The notes under the pieces are model-generated. The model was given only the letters and a program-made list of their open reading frames with translations, was not told the origin of the DNA and ran no database searches. 17,827 bases of DNA, from contig DMBB01000326.1 in assembly GCA_003446295.1 (NCBI GenBank), forward strand, positions 730-18,556. The letters run 5' to 3'. This document shows positions 6,637-13,327 of the stretch, one piece after another (position 1 is the stretch's first letter; every line of letters starts with the position of its first letter). Position numbers and translations under genes: made by a program. Source of the stretch: Erysipelotrichaceae bacterium. Lineage in GTDB: Bacteria; Bacillota_I; Bacilli_A; Erysipelotrichales; Erysipelotrichaceae.

Positions 6637-7317
6637 TTATCTGTTTCCGGCTTTATCCTGAGCATTCAGGATATACCGTTCCCGGAGTTCCTCAGGGATC
6701 TGTCTGTTTCCATCGTATACCAGGTCATCCTGCTCCGTGATCTCCCGGATCACTCTTGCCGGCGTACCCAAGGCAATACAGTTGGCAGGGATGTCCTTTG
6801 TCACGACACTTCCCGCTCCGATGACGGAGTTGTCGCCGATCGCAACACCCGCAAGCACGATGACGCCTGCGCCAAGCCATACATTCTTTCCGATATGCAC
6901 GGGTTTATTATACTGCAGTCCGTTTCTCCGCAGCTCTGGTGATATCGGATGCTCGGCGGTATTGATGCTGACCTGGGGGCCGAACAGCGTATTGTCGCCG
7001 ATGGTAATGTCCGCATCATCGACAAACGTGCATCCGAAGTTGAAGAATACGTTCTTTCCGACATGAACGTTCCTGAGGCCCCAGTTGGCATAAACAGGTG
7101 GACATATATACAGCCCTTCCCCATACGTTCCCATCAGTTCCTTCAGGATCTCATCCCGCTGCTTCAACCCTTCCGGAGTATCGTCTGTGCGGTTGAATTC
7201 ATTCAGCTTCTGTACCAGACTGTGCTGATAGGAGATCAGCTCATCCTCCATGGCGTTGTACAGCTCACCGTTGTTCAGAGTGTGTTTGAATGCCTTCAGT
7301 TTTTCCTCACTGATCAT
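6637..7317 (-). CDS. Maltose/galactoside O-acetyltransferase-type hexapeptide protein (Maa/LacA family)
   Basis: This 226-residue protein has an N-terminal helical part with the Maa signature NNGELYNAMEDEL (15-27) and a left-handed beta-helix built from hexapeptide repeats (about 83-185: VHVGKNV, ITIGDNTLFGP, VHIGKNVWLGAGV, VAIGDNSVIGAGSVV, LGTPARVI). The catalytic His is His123 in NTAEHP. Family members transfer acetyl from acetyl-CoA to sugars in the cytoplasm. It runs longer than LacA (203 residues) through a helical insert (about 28-65) and a C-terminal tail. I chose ATG 7317: a GGGGGG run sits seven bases upstream. ATG 7323 (two codons earlier) lies too close to it. A GC-rich inverted repeat separates it from fruK (66-base gap). 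The sugar acceptor is unknown. Confidence 0.88.
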   Translation of the reverse strand: MISEEKLKAFKHTLNNGELYNAMEDELISYQHSLVQKLNEFNRTDDTPEGLKQRDEILKELMGTYGEGLYICPPVYANWGLRNVHVGKNVFFNFGCTFVDDADITIGDNTLFGPQVSINTAEHPISPELRRNGLQYNKPVHIGKNVWLGAGVIVLAGVAIGDNSVIGAGSVVTKDIPANCIALGTPARVIREITEQDDLVYDGNRQIPEELRERYILNAQDKAGNR

Positions 7318-7353
7318 ATGCATGCCCCCCGTTCCTGCCGCCAAAGGCGTCAA

Positions 7354-7375
7354 GCGCGGATCCGCAGACCCGCGC
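7354..7375. repeat. GC-rich inverted repeat between fruK and the acetyltransferase gene
   Basis: GCGCGG (7354-7359) pairs with CCGCGC (7370-7375), and the competing perfect palindrome GCGGATCCGC (7356-7365) lies inside it. No T run follows on the minus strand, so it is not a standard terminator. It might be an mRNA processing or stability element, or chance. Confidence 0.35.
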
Positions 7376-7383
7376 CCGTATGT

Positions 7384-8313
7384 TTATTCGATCGATCCGA
7401 TCCTGCGGACCTCTGTAGCCTGATAATATGACTCGATCTTTTCCCGGGTTGCCATGCCTCTGGAATATGCTGTTGCGCAGCCGCAGCAGACACCGAAATG
7501 GAAAGAGTCCATCGCATCGGCACTTCTCAGATAGTTCATCAGGAACCCTGCGACCAGGGCATCCGCCGTACCGACCGTGCTGACAGTCTTTTCCTCCGTC
7601 ACAAGATCACACTCAAAGATCCCTTTTTCGCATACCAGCATCGCTTCCCGCTTGTTTTCAACAACGATGACATTCTTTGCACCGGAAACATATACTTCCT
7701 TGGCTCCGGCGATCAGTTCTTCATCATTTGTGATCTGCCGGCCCAGCAATTCTGCCAGTTCATCCGGAGTTGTTTTCAGAAGAAACGGTTTGAACCGGAG
7801 GCATTCACGGTCAATATCAGGATTGGTATCCAGCACGACCTTGACCCCGTTGTCGATTGCTTCGCCCAGCATGCCGATGATTTCTTCCGTAAGATATGCA
7901 GGAGCAGCTCCTGCAAGAACGAAGTAATCACCCATATCCAGACGTCTGACCTTCTCTTTGAGATTGTTCATGTCTTTTTGCGTGATATAGGGGCCTTTTG
8001 CATTGATGTCCGTATCCCTGCCGTCATGCAGCTTCACATTGATCCTTGTATGACCGTCAATATAAGTAAAGTTCGGCTGGATGTATTCATATTTCTGCAG
8101 CAGCTGAATATAGAAGTCACGTGTAAAACCGCCAAGGAATCCGTATGTTCTGGTAGGGACCATCAGATTGTTCAGGACGATGGAAACGTTGATCCCCTTT
8201 CCGCCTGCTTCATAGTATTCCTGTTTTGACCTGTTGTATCTGGACGGTTCGATCGGTTCGCTGAATTCCATATAGTAATCCAGCGACGGGTTGAGGGTAC
8301 AGGTACAGATCAT
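7384..8313 (-). CDS. fruK: 1-phosphofructokinase (PfkB family)
   Basis: This 309-residue cytoplasmic kinase should phosphorylate fructose 1-phosphate to fructose 1,6-bisphosphate after PTS uptake of fructose. Visible signatures are TLNPSLDYY (6-14), GGKGINVS (37-44) and TRINVKLHDGRDTDINAKGP (89-108), the last close to the FruK form rather than other PfkB sugar kinases. The catalytic motif, usually GAGD, here reads GTAD (248-251) with the base Asp251 kept; the usual LKPN block reads LKTTPDE (179-185). The close relative LacC (tagatose-6-phosphate kinase) is the main alternative. The ATG overlaps the pepT stop as ATGA, so translation is coupled. No fructose PTS gene or DeoR-type regulator, the usual fruK neighbours, is present in the window. 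Confidence 0.82.
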   Translation of the reverse strand: MICTCTLNPSLDYYMEFSEPIEPSRYNRSKQEYYEAGGKGINVSIVLNNLMVPTRTYGFLGGFTRDFYIQLLQKYEYIQPNFTYIDGHTRINVKLHDGRDTDINAKGPYITQKDMNNLKEKVRRLDMGDYFVLAGAAPAYLTEEIIGMLGEAIDNGVKVVLDTNPDIDRECLRFKPFLLKTTPDELAELLGRQITNDEELIAGAKEVYVSGAKNVIVVENKREAMLVCEKGIFECDLVTEEKTVSTVGTADALVAGFLMNYLRSADAMDSFHFGVCCGCATAYSRGMATREKIESYYQATEVRRIGSIE

Positions 8314-9536
8314 AACTGATCAGCTCCAACCCTGTCGATAATGCGCAGAACCAGTTGTGCTGCCTGTTCCATCTCCTCGATCACAACATATTCATAACGG
8401 CCGTGTGCGTTGCCGCCGCCAGTGCCGATGTTCGGGCACGGAAGTCCCATATATGTCAGTGTTGCGCCGTCTGTTCCGCCGCGTGCGGATTCCCTGCCGG
8501 GCTCCAGGCCAAGGTCCTGAATCGCTTTCCATGCATATTCGGAAACTTCGGGATTCTTGTCCAGGATCTCCTTCATATTGCGGTAGCTGTCCGTGATCGT
8601 GAGGACTGCAGCTTCTGTTCCGATCACTTCATTCAGATAATCGACAGCCTTTCTCATGATCTCTTTTTTTGCTTCCAGTTTTGCCGCATTGTGGTCACGG
8701 ATGATGTATTCCATATGCGCACGGTCCATATTGCCGTTCAGTTCTGTCAGATGGAAGAAACCGTCATATCTGTCCGTATGCTCAGGTCTCATATGTGCAG
8801 GCAGGTAGCTGTGCAGCATCGCTGCCATGCTGACTGCATTGATCATCTTGTTCTTTGCAGAACCCGGATGGATCGAGAAGCCTGTAATATCGATCACTGC
8901 GGATGCCGCGTTGAATGTTTCGTCGCACAGATAACGGATCGCTCCGCCATCCAGCGTATAGGCAAAATCCGCTCCGAAGTTTTCAACATCAAAGTATTTC
9001 GGACCGTTGCCGATCTCTTCGTCAGGCGTGAATCCGACAGCGATGTCTCCGTGCTTTACCTCCGGATGACTGACCAGGTAGGAAACAGCCTCCATGATCG
9101 CGGTAATGCCGGCCTTGTCATCGGCGCCGAGCAGTGTGCTGCCGTCTGTCACGATCAGGCTCTTTCCTTTCAAAGCAGCCATCTGCGGGAAATCCTTCAC
9201 TTTTGTGACTACGCCTTCGCACAGTTCAATGTCTCCGCCGTCATAATTCTCAATCACGCGCGGATTCACATTTGTCCCGCTGTAATCGGGAGCTGTGTCC
9301 ATATGAGCGATAAAACCGACCCGTTTGGCGGGATGATCCAGGTTGGAAGGCAGTTTGCCGTATACATAGCAATGTTCATCCAGTCTGACGTCACTCAGTC
9401 CCATTTCCTTCAGTTCTTCATACAGAACTTTGGCAAGATCAAACTGTTTCTGTGTAGACGGTACGACGTCTGAATGTTTCGGATCGGACTGTGTGTCGAT
9501 CTTGATGTAGCGGATAAATCTTTCTACTGTGCTCAT
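8310..9536 (-). CDS. pepT: Peptidase T (tripeptide aminopeptidase)
   Basis: This 408-residue zinc enzyme of the M20 family removes the N-terminal residue of tripeptides in the cytoplasm. All metal-site motifs are present: HMDTAPD (78-84; His78 ligand, Asp80), LGADDKAG (136-143; bridging Asp), TPDEEIGNG (170-178; Glu173 base, Glu174 ligand), TLDGG (194-198) and GGGNAHGRYEYV (373-384; His378 ligand). ARGGTDGA (351-358) is also typical. The length equals E. coli PepT. I chose the ATG at 9536: AGAGG lies 9 bases upstream, whereas the ATG at 9545 directly abuts it. The gene begins 16 bases after the DUF1349-like gene and overlaps fruK by 4 bases, so it is the middle of an operon. Confidence 0.95.
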   Translation of the reverse strand: MSTVERFIRYIKIDTQSDPKHSDVVPSTQKQFDLAKVLYEELKEMGLSDVRLDEHCYVYGKLPSNLDHPAKRVGFIAHMDTAPDYSGTNVNPRVIENYDGGDIELCEGVVTKVKDFPQMAALKGKSLIVTDGSTLLGADDKAGITAIMEAVSYLVSHPEVKHGDIAVGFTPDEEIGNGPKYFDVENFGADFAYTLDGGAIRYLCDETFNAASAVIDITGFSIHPGSAKNKMINAVSMAAMLHSYLPAHMRPEHTDRYDGFFHLTELNGNMDRAHMEYIIRDHNAAKLEAKKEIMRKAVDYLNEVIGTEAAVLTITDSYRNMKEILDKNPEVSEYAWKAIQDLGLEPGRESARGGTDGATLTYMGLPCPNIGTGGGNAHGRYEYVVIEEMEQAAQLVLRIIDRVGADQL

Positions 9537-9552
9537 GTTAATCATCCTCTTT

Positions 9553-10116
9553 CTATTTTCCGTCGGTTATATACATTTCCGAAAAAGTACAGTCAAACCA
9601 GGAATCCTCGGGACTGCAGGCATATACGCCTGCTGTTACCGTGATCTCCTGCGTTGTGAGATGAAGCCATCTCATATCAGAATAGCGGTCTCCGTTGAAG
9701 CTGTAGCTGAACGTGGCATTCCCGTTCCAGTACCGGACACGGAAGTACAGATGGTTTATCATGTCTCCCACTTCCCTGACACAATGATCTCCGTATCCGT
9801 TGCGGTACACCGAGCACACAAGATCCAGTGACTGATCCTTGCGGTCCAGGCAGAATTTGCACCAGTATACATCACTGATCTTCAGAAGGATGCCGCATTC
9901 GTCTTCATTTTTGTGAAGCTCATAGTCGATCCTCAGATCCAGTGTAAAATTCTTCATTGGCTCCAGTTCCAGGATCGCAGCCGCCCTGGACCCGAACATC
10001 AGTCCGTTCAGACTGGTATGAGGTTCTGTCTCAATGATCAGTTTGTCCCCGCTTACGATCGTCATGCCAGGCTTGTTGACCCACTGCATCGATGCGGGAT
10101 TTATTCTTCTTTTCAT
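9553..10116 (-). CDS. DUF1349-like beta-sandwich protein
   Basis: This 187-residue protein has no signal peptide and no transmembrane segment. Its pattern resembles DUF1349 (concanavalin-like sandwich, sometimes annotated as regulation of enolase 1): QWVNKPGMTI (11-20), NFTLDLRIDYEL (57-68), ECGILLKISDVYWCKFCLD (73-91), then YFRVRYWNGNATFSYSFNG (124-142), a strand pair like those of laminin-G or lectin-type folds. Members are thought to bind or act on carbohydrates, but no catalytic residues can be assigned here. I chose the ATG at 10116, seven bases after GGAGAG; the ATG at 10122 is too close to it. It is the first gene of the run leading to pepT and fruK. Family call is moderate; function unknown. 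Confidence 0.7.
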   Translation of the reverse strand: MKRRINPASMQWVNKPGMTIVSGDKLIIETEPHTSLNGLMFGSRAAAILELEPMKNFTLDLRIDYELHKNEDECGILLKISDVYWCKFCLDRKDQSLDLVCSVYRNGYGDHCVREVGDMINHLYFRVRYWNGNATFSYSFNGDRYSDMRWLHLTTQEITVTAGVYACSPEDSWFDCTFSEMYITDGK

Positions 10117-10178
10117 AATCATTCTCTCCGCTGCAGATGCCTTGTACCGCCTATGCTCCTGCGTTGTGTTCCCGAATT

Positions 10179-10187
10179 ATTTTACCA
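10179..10187 (-). promoter_or_regulatory. Candidate extended -10 promoter for the DUF1349-pepT-fruK run
   Basis: On the minus strand TGGTAAAAT gives an extended -10 with a five-of-six TAAAAT (10179-10184). No good -35 lies at 16-18 bases. It would give a leader of about 55 bases before the DUF1349-like gene. Confidence 0.4.
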
Positions 10188-10188
10188 T

Positions 10189-10205
10189 TTCAGCCCAGTG
10201 CTGAA
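10189..10205 (-). terminator. Weak hairpin after the DJ-1-like gene, possible terminator
   Basis: TTCAGC / GCTGAA (6 bp, 5-base loop) begins 15 bases after the DJ-1-like stop. The tail on the minus strand (ATGGTAAAAT) is not U-rich, so termination here is doubtful. It abuts the candidate -10 of the next gene. Confidence 0.25.
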
Positions 10206-10220
10206 CAGTCAGCTGTGCTC

Positions 10221-10769
10221 TCAGTACGGTCTGTACTGGATGCCTGCTTCCACGGCTGCCAGCTGTTCGGGAGCAGCTGCTTTGATGATCTCTCTGGAGA
10301 ATTCAATGGAAGCACCCATGCCCTTGCCTGTGATGAGATTCCCGTCGCGCACAGCCAGTTCTTCGCTGTATGTACCGCCGAAACCATTCTCATTGAAATC
10401 CGGGAAACAGGTAAATGTCTTTCCCTTCAGGATGCCCATGTGTCCGAAGATGGACGGGGAGGCACAGATCGCGCATGTCAGTCTGCCTGCTTCATAGTGT
10501 CTGGCGAAGGCTGCTTTGAGCGGTTCAAATGCCTCAAGGTTTTCCTTCCCTTTCTTTCCGCCGGGCAGGATCAGCACATCATATGTTTCCGGATCGATTT
10601 CCTTCCACAGTTTGTCGGCCAGTACCGTAACGCCGCGTGAACCCGTTACAGCATGTTCGTCCGTGATAGAGACCGTATCCACGGTCATCCCTGCTCTGCG
10701 CAGCAGATCCACCGGGATCATTCCTTCACATTCTTCAAAACCGCCGGCAAGAAATACAGCACATTTCAT
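10221..10769 (-). CDS. DJ-1/YajL-type protein (DJ-1/PfpI superfamily)
   Basis: This 182-residue cytoplasmic protein aligns along its whole length with the DJ-1/YajL branch. FEECEGMIPVDLLRRAG (11-27) matches the DJ-1 N-terminal block with the conserved Glu15, ILPGG (67-71) is the usual strand-turn, and CAICASPSIFG (99-109) carries the reactive Cys102 on the nucleophile elbow. Relatives are linked to oxidative stress or protein and metabolite repair (deglycase or glyoxalase activity is debated). The start is strongly supported by AGGAGG seven bases upstream. It begins 14 bases after the stop of the NimA-like gene, so the two are co-transcribed. No substrate can be assigned. Confidence 0.9.
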   Translation of the reverse strand: MKCAVFLAGGFEECEGMIPVDLLRRAGMTVDTVSITDEHAVTGSRGVTVLADKLWKEIDPETYDVLILPGGKKGKENLEAFEPLKAAFARHYEAGRLTCAICASPSIFGHMGILKGKTFTCFPDFNENGFGGTYSEELAVRDGNLITGKGMGASIEFSREIIKAAAPEQLAAVEAGIQYRPY

Positions 10770-10783
10770 ATTTGGTCCTCCTT

Positions 10784-11260
10784 TTATGACTCCTGGACAC
10801 GCTTTCCGCTGATATGGTGCGGTGTCAGTTCCAGCACCAGCGTCGCTTTGAGGTGTCCCTTGATCTCTTCTGCAATATAGTGTTCATCATCTGTAAACTT
10901 GTAGCTCAGCTGCCTGCAGATGTCCGCAATGCGTTCTTCATCCTCCACAAACGTGATCTCTCCGAATACGATCACGCTCTGGAAATACAGTGCCCATTCC
11001 CCTTCAGCAGCTTCCCCGTCTCCGTATACCGTGTAGCATACACGGGAATCCTGACGCAGCGCGTCCAGCTTATGGCCTGTTTTGCCGCAATGGAAATACA
11101 GCTTTCCATTTTCTTCGCAGTACCAGTGATCGATCGGCAGTCCGTACGGATAGCCCTCCGTACCGTATACGGACAGAACGCCGCGCTTGGTCTGCTTTAA
11201 TATTTCAATGCACCGTTCATCAGACAGTGCCTGTTTATAACGAATGATCTCTCTGAACAT
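10784..11260 (-). CDS. NimA-like pyridoxamine-5'-phosphate-oxidase-fold flavin-binding protein
   Basis: This 158-residue protein fits the small split-barrel family that binds FMN. The diagnostic block is RGVLSVYGTEGYPYGLPIDHWYC in overlapping pieces (26-48), followed by KLYFHCGKTGHKLDALRQ (53-70), where HCGKTGHK matches the flavin-phosphate-binding pattern of the NimA/PNPOx-like group. True PdxH enzymes are longer, so this is not a vitamin B6 enzyme by length. Some NimA proteins reduce nitroimidazoles, but most chromosomal relatives have unknown roles, and drug resistance should not be inferred. The start is backed by GAGG six bases upstream. A separate promoter lies just past the typA terminator, and the DJ-1-like gene follows at 14 bases. 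Confidence 0.85.
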   Translation of the reverse strand: MFREIIRYKQALSDERCIEILKQTKRGVLSVYGTEGYPYGLPIDHWYCEENGKLYFHCGKTGHKLDALRQDSRVCYTVYGDGEAAEGEWALYFQSVIVFGEITFVEDEERIADICRQLSYKFTDDEHYIAEEIKGHLKATLVLELTPHHISGKRVQES

Positions 11261-11281
11261 AAACTACCTCTGTACAGCAAT

Positions 11282-11310
11282 ATCATATTGGAAACAGCGC
11301 ATTCTGTCAC
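11282..11310 (-). promoter_or_regulatory. Promoter of the NimA-like/DJ-1-like operon
   Basis: On the minus strand GTGACA (11305-11310, five of six) lies exactly 17 bases from TATGAT (11282-11287, five of six). It starts directly after the T-rich tail of the typA terminator, giving a leader of about 15 bases. Confidence 0.72.
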
Positions 11311-11315
11311 ACAAA

Positions 11316-11335
11316 AGGACAGCTTTCGCTGTCCT
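11316..11335 (-). terminator. Intrinsic terminator of typA
   Basis: On the minus strand AGGACAGC / GCTGTCCT (8 bp) closes a GAAA tetraloop and is followed by TTTGTGTG. It begins 5 bases after the typA stop. Confidence 0.8.
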
Positions 11336-11340
11336 CTTGA

Positions 11341-13173
11341 TCAGTCTTCTTCCTCGATCTTTCCGAGTTCTCTTGCGTGACGTCTTCTGTCAAGCGCAGT
11401 CAGATACTTCTTGCGGATACGGATATCTGTCGGTGTAACTTCGACCAGTTCATCATCATTGATGAATTCGATCGCTTCTTCCAGTGACATGATCTTCGGC
11501 GGTACGAGCTTCATGGCTTCGTCGTTGCCGGTGGAACGTACAGCCGTCATCTTTTTGTTTTTGATCGGGTTGACGCCCATATCCATGTTTTTCGCGGATA
11601 CGCCTATGATCATGCCTTCATAGACGGGTGTCTGGGCACCGATAAACAGCTGTCCTCTTTCCTGGATATTCCAGAGCGCATATGTCATGGCTCCGCCTGT
11701 TTCCGTGGATATCAGGGCTCCGTTTTCACGCTGCGGAATATCTCCCTTCCACGGTTCATATCCGTACAGTCTCTGCACCATGGTTCCTTCACCGTGCGTA
11801 CTGTTGATGAAATCCGTACGATAGCCGATCAGACCTCTGGTCGGAACAAGATATGTGATCCTCGTATAGGATCCTTCGTCTTCCATATCCTGAAGCATGC
11901 CCTTTCTGATATTCAGGGCACCGATCACTGTACCGGAATATTCATTCGGTACGGAACATACGACTTCTTCCACCGGTTCGTTTGTGACGCCGTCGATCTT
12001 CTTCAGAATGACCTCCGGTCTTGATACAGCCACTTCATAGCCTTCACGGCGCATCTGTTCCAGCAGGATCGTCAGATGGAGTTCGCCTCTGCCTGACACT
12101 TTGAATGTATCGGTAGAATCCGTTTCTTCCACTTTCAGACCAACATTGACTTCCAGTTCCTTTTCCAGACGTTCACGGATATTTCTGGATGTAACGAACT
12201 TGCCTGTCTGACCGGCAAACGGGGAATCGTTGACCATGAAGTTCATGGACAGGGTCGGTTCCTCAATTGAGATCATAGGCATCGGTTCTGCCACGCCCTG
12301 AGGACAGATCGTATCACCGATGGAAATATCGGGAATACCGGAGATCATGACGATCTCACCGCACTGTGCTTCTTCTGTTGCGATCCTGGACAGTCCTTTA
12401 TATACGAATACCTGGTTTGTTTTGCCAAGTGCATTCTTTCCGTCGGCATTGCATACGGTATATGTGACCGCAGGCTTCATTGTACCGGAGTAGATTCTTC
12501 CGATACCCAGTCTGCCGATATAGTCATCATATGCCAGTGCGCAGATCTGCATCTGGAGAGGTTCTTCTCTCAGATCAGGATATGCCTGGGAATGATGCAG
12601 GATCGTTTCAAACAGCGGGACGATATCTTCGTTTTCATCCTCGAAGTTGTAGCGGACGATGCCCTTTCTGGCAACGCCGTAAAGGATCGGGAAGTCCAGC
12701 TGATCGTCTGTTGCATTCAGATCCAGGAACAGGTCATATACTTCATCGATGACCTCGTCTGCACGTGCGTCCGGCTTATCCATTTTATTGATCAGCAGGA
12801 TCGGACGGAGACCGATCTCCAGTGATTTCTGGAGAACGAACCTTGTCTGAGGCATCGGACCTTCGGATGAGTCGACCAGCAGGATGACCGTATCGACCGT
12901 GCGGATGATACGTTCGACTTCACTGGAGAAGTCCGCATGACCTGGTGTATCGACGATGTTGATCTTATAATCCTTATACTGTACGGAACAGTTCTTGGAA
13001 TAGATCGTAATTCCTCTTTCACGTTCGAGGTCATTGCTGTCCATGACGCAGTCAACGACTTTCTCATTGTCCTTGAAAACATGGCTTTGTTTCAGGAATG
13101 CATCGACCAGTGTAGACTTGCCTGCGTCTACGTGAGCTATTACTGCTATGTTGATAATCTTCTCATAATTCAT
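11341..13173 (-). CDS. typA: Ribosome-associated translational GTPase TypA/BipA
   Basis: This 610-residue GTPase of the EF-G-like class acts in 50S assembly and stress or cold adaptation. The G domain shows AHVDAGKST (13-21, G1), RERGITI (51-57, G2), DTPGHADF (75-82, G3, with catalytic His79) and NKMDKPDA (129-136, G4). The elongation-factor domain II, domain III/V and the TypA-specific C-terminal domain follow; SGRGELHLTILLEQMRREGY is the family's domain III block, and the end carries VRSTGNDEA and EVTPTDIRIRKK. Length fits the family (B. subtilis homologue about 612). The G1 motif reads VDAGKS where B. subtilis BipA has VDHGKT. The start is set by GAGGTGAT about six bases upstream. It is monocistronic, with its own promoter and terminator, and diverges from glmS. 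Confidence 0.96.
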   Translation of the reverse strand: MNYEKIINIAVIAHVDAGKSTLVDAFLKQSHVFKDNEKVVDCVMDSNDLERERGITIYSKNCSVQYKDYKINIVDTPGHADFSSEVERIIRTVDTVILLVDSSEGPMPQTRFVLQKSLEIGLRPILLINKMDKPDARADEVIDEVYDLFLDLNATDDQLDFPILYGVARKGIVRYNFEDENEDIVPLFETILHHSQAYPDLREEPLQMQICALAYDDYIGRLGIGRIYSGTMKPAVTYTVCNADGKNALGKTNQVFVYKGLSRIATEEAQCGEIVMISGIPDISIGDTICPQGVAEPMPMISIEEPTLSMNFMVNDSPFAGQTGKFVTSRNIRERLEKELEVNVGLKVEETDSTDTFKVSGRGELHLTILLEQMRREGYEVAVSRPEVILKKIDGVTNEPVEEVVCSVPNEYSGTVIGALNIRKGMLQDMEDEGSYTRITYLVPTRGLIGYRTDFINSTHGEGTMVQRLYGYEPWKGDIPQRENGALISTETGGAMTYALWNIQERGQLFIGAQTPVYEGMIIGVSAKNMDMGVNPIKNKKMTAVRSTGNDEAMKLVPPKIMSLEEAIEFINDDELVEVTPTDIRIRKKYLTALDRRRHARELGKIEEED

Positions 13174-13198
13174 CGCATATCACCTCGAAACGCTCATT

Positions 13199-13227
13199 AT
13201 TATAAATGACTGCCGTCCAAAACACAA
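13199..13227 (-). promoter_or_regulatory. Promoter of typA
   Basis: On the minus strand TTGTGT (13222-13227) lies 17 bases from a perfect TATAAT (13199-13204). The predicted leader is about 17-20 bases and holds the GAGGTGAT ribosome site. Confidence 0.65.
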
Positions 13228-13273
13228 CATACATATTGATAATGCACATTTTACCGCAATTGACGTGCATGCA

Positions 13274-13284
13274 TGGTATATAAT
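13274..13284 (+). promoter_or_regulatory. Promoter -10 region of glmS
   Basis: TGGTATATAAT contains a perfect TATAAT (13279-13284) and an overlapping extended form TGG-TATATA. A TTGACG (13260-13265) sits only 13 bases before TATAAT, too close for a standard -35. The leader to the ATG is about 37 bases, too short to hold a glmS ribozyme. Confidence 0.6.
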
Positions 13285-13327
13285 AACACCATTGAGGAGC
13301 CGCTGAATGACGGCAGGAGGTTAACAC

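Noticed and set aside
8355..9473. A 372-codon open frame on the + strand opposite pepT
   Set aside because: It lies fully antisense to a complete peptidase T gene with all catalytic motifs. Its product is rich in Cys, His and Arg, with no family motif and no ribosome site.
10784..11260. Nitroimidazole resistance gene
   Set aside because: The family match is to the broad NimA/PNPOx-like group. Most chromosomal members have no known link to resistance, and there is no mobile context.
11341..13173. Possible tetracycline ribosome-protection protein, because of the VDAGKS P-loop
   Set aside because: The length, the SGRGELHLTILLEQMRREG block and the C-terminal EVTPTDIRIRKK are TypA/BipA features. 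Tet(M)-type proteins are similar in size but lack this C-terminal domain.
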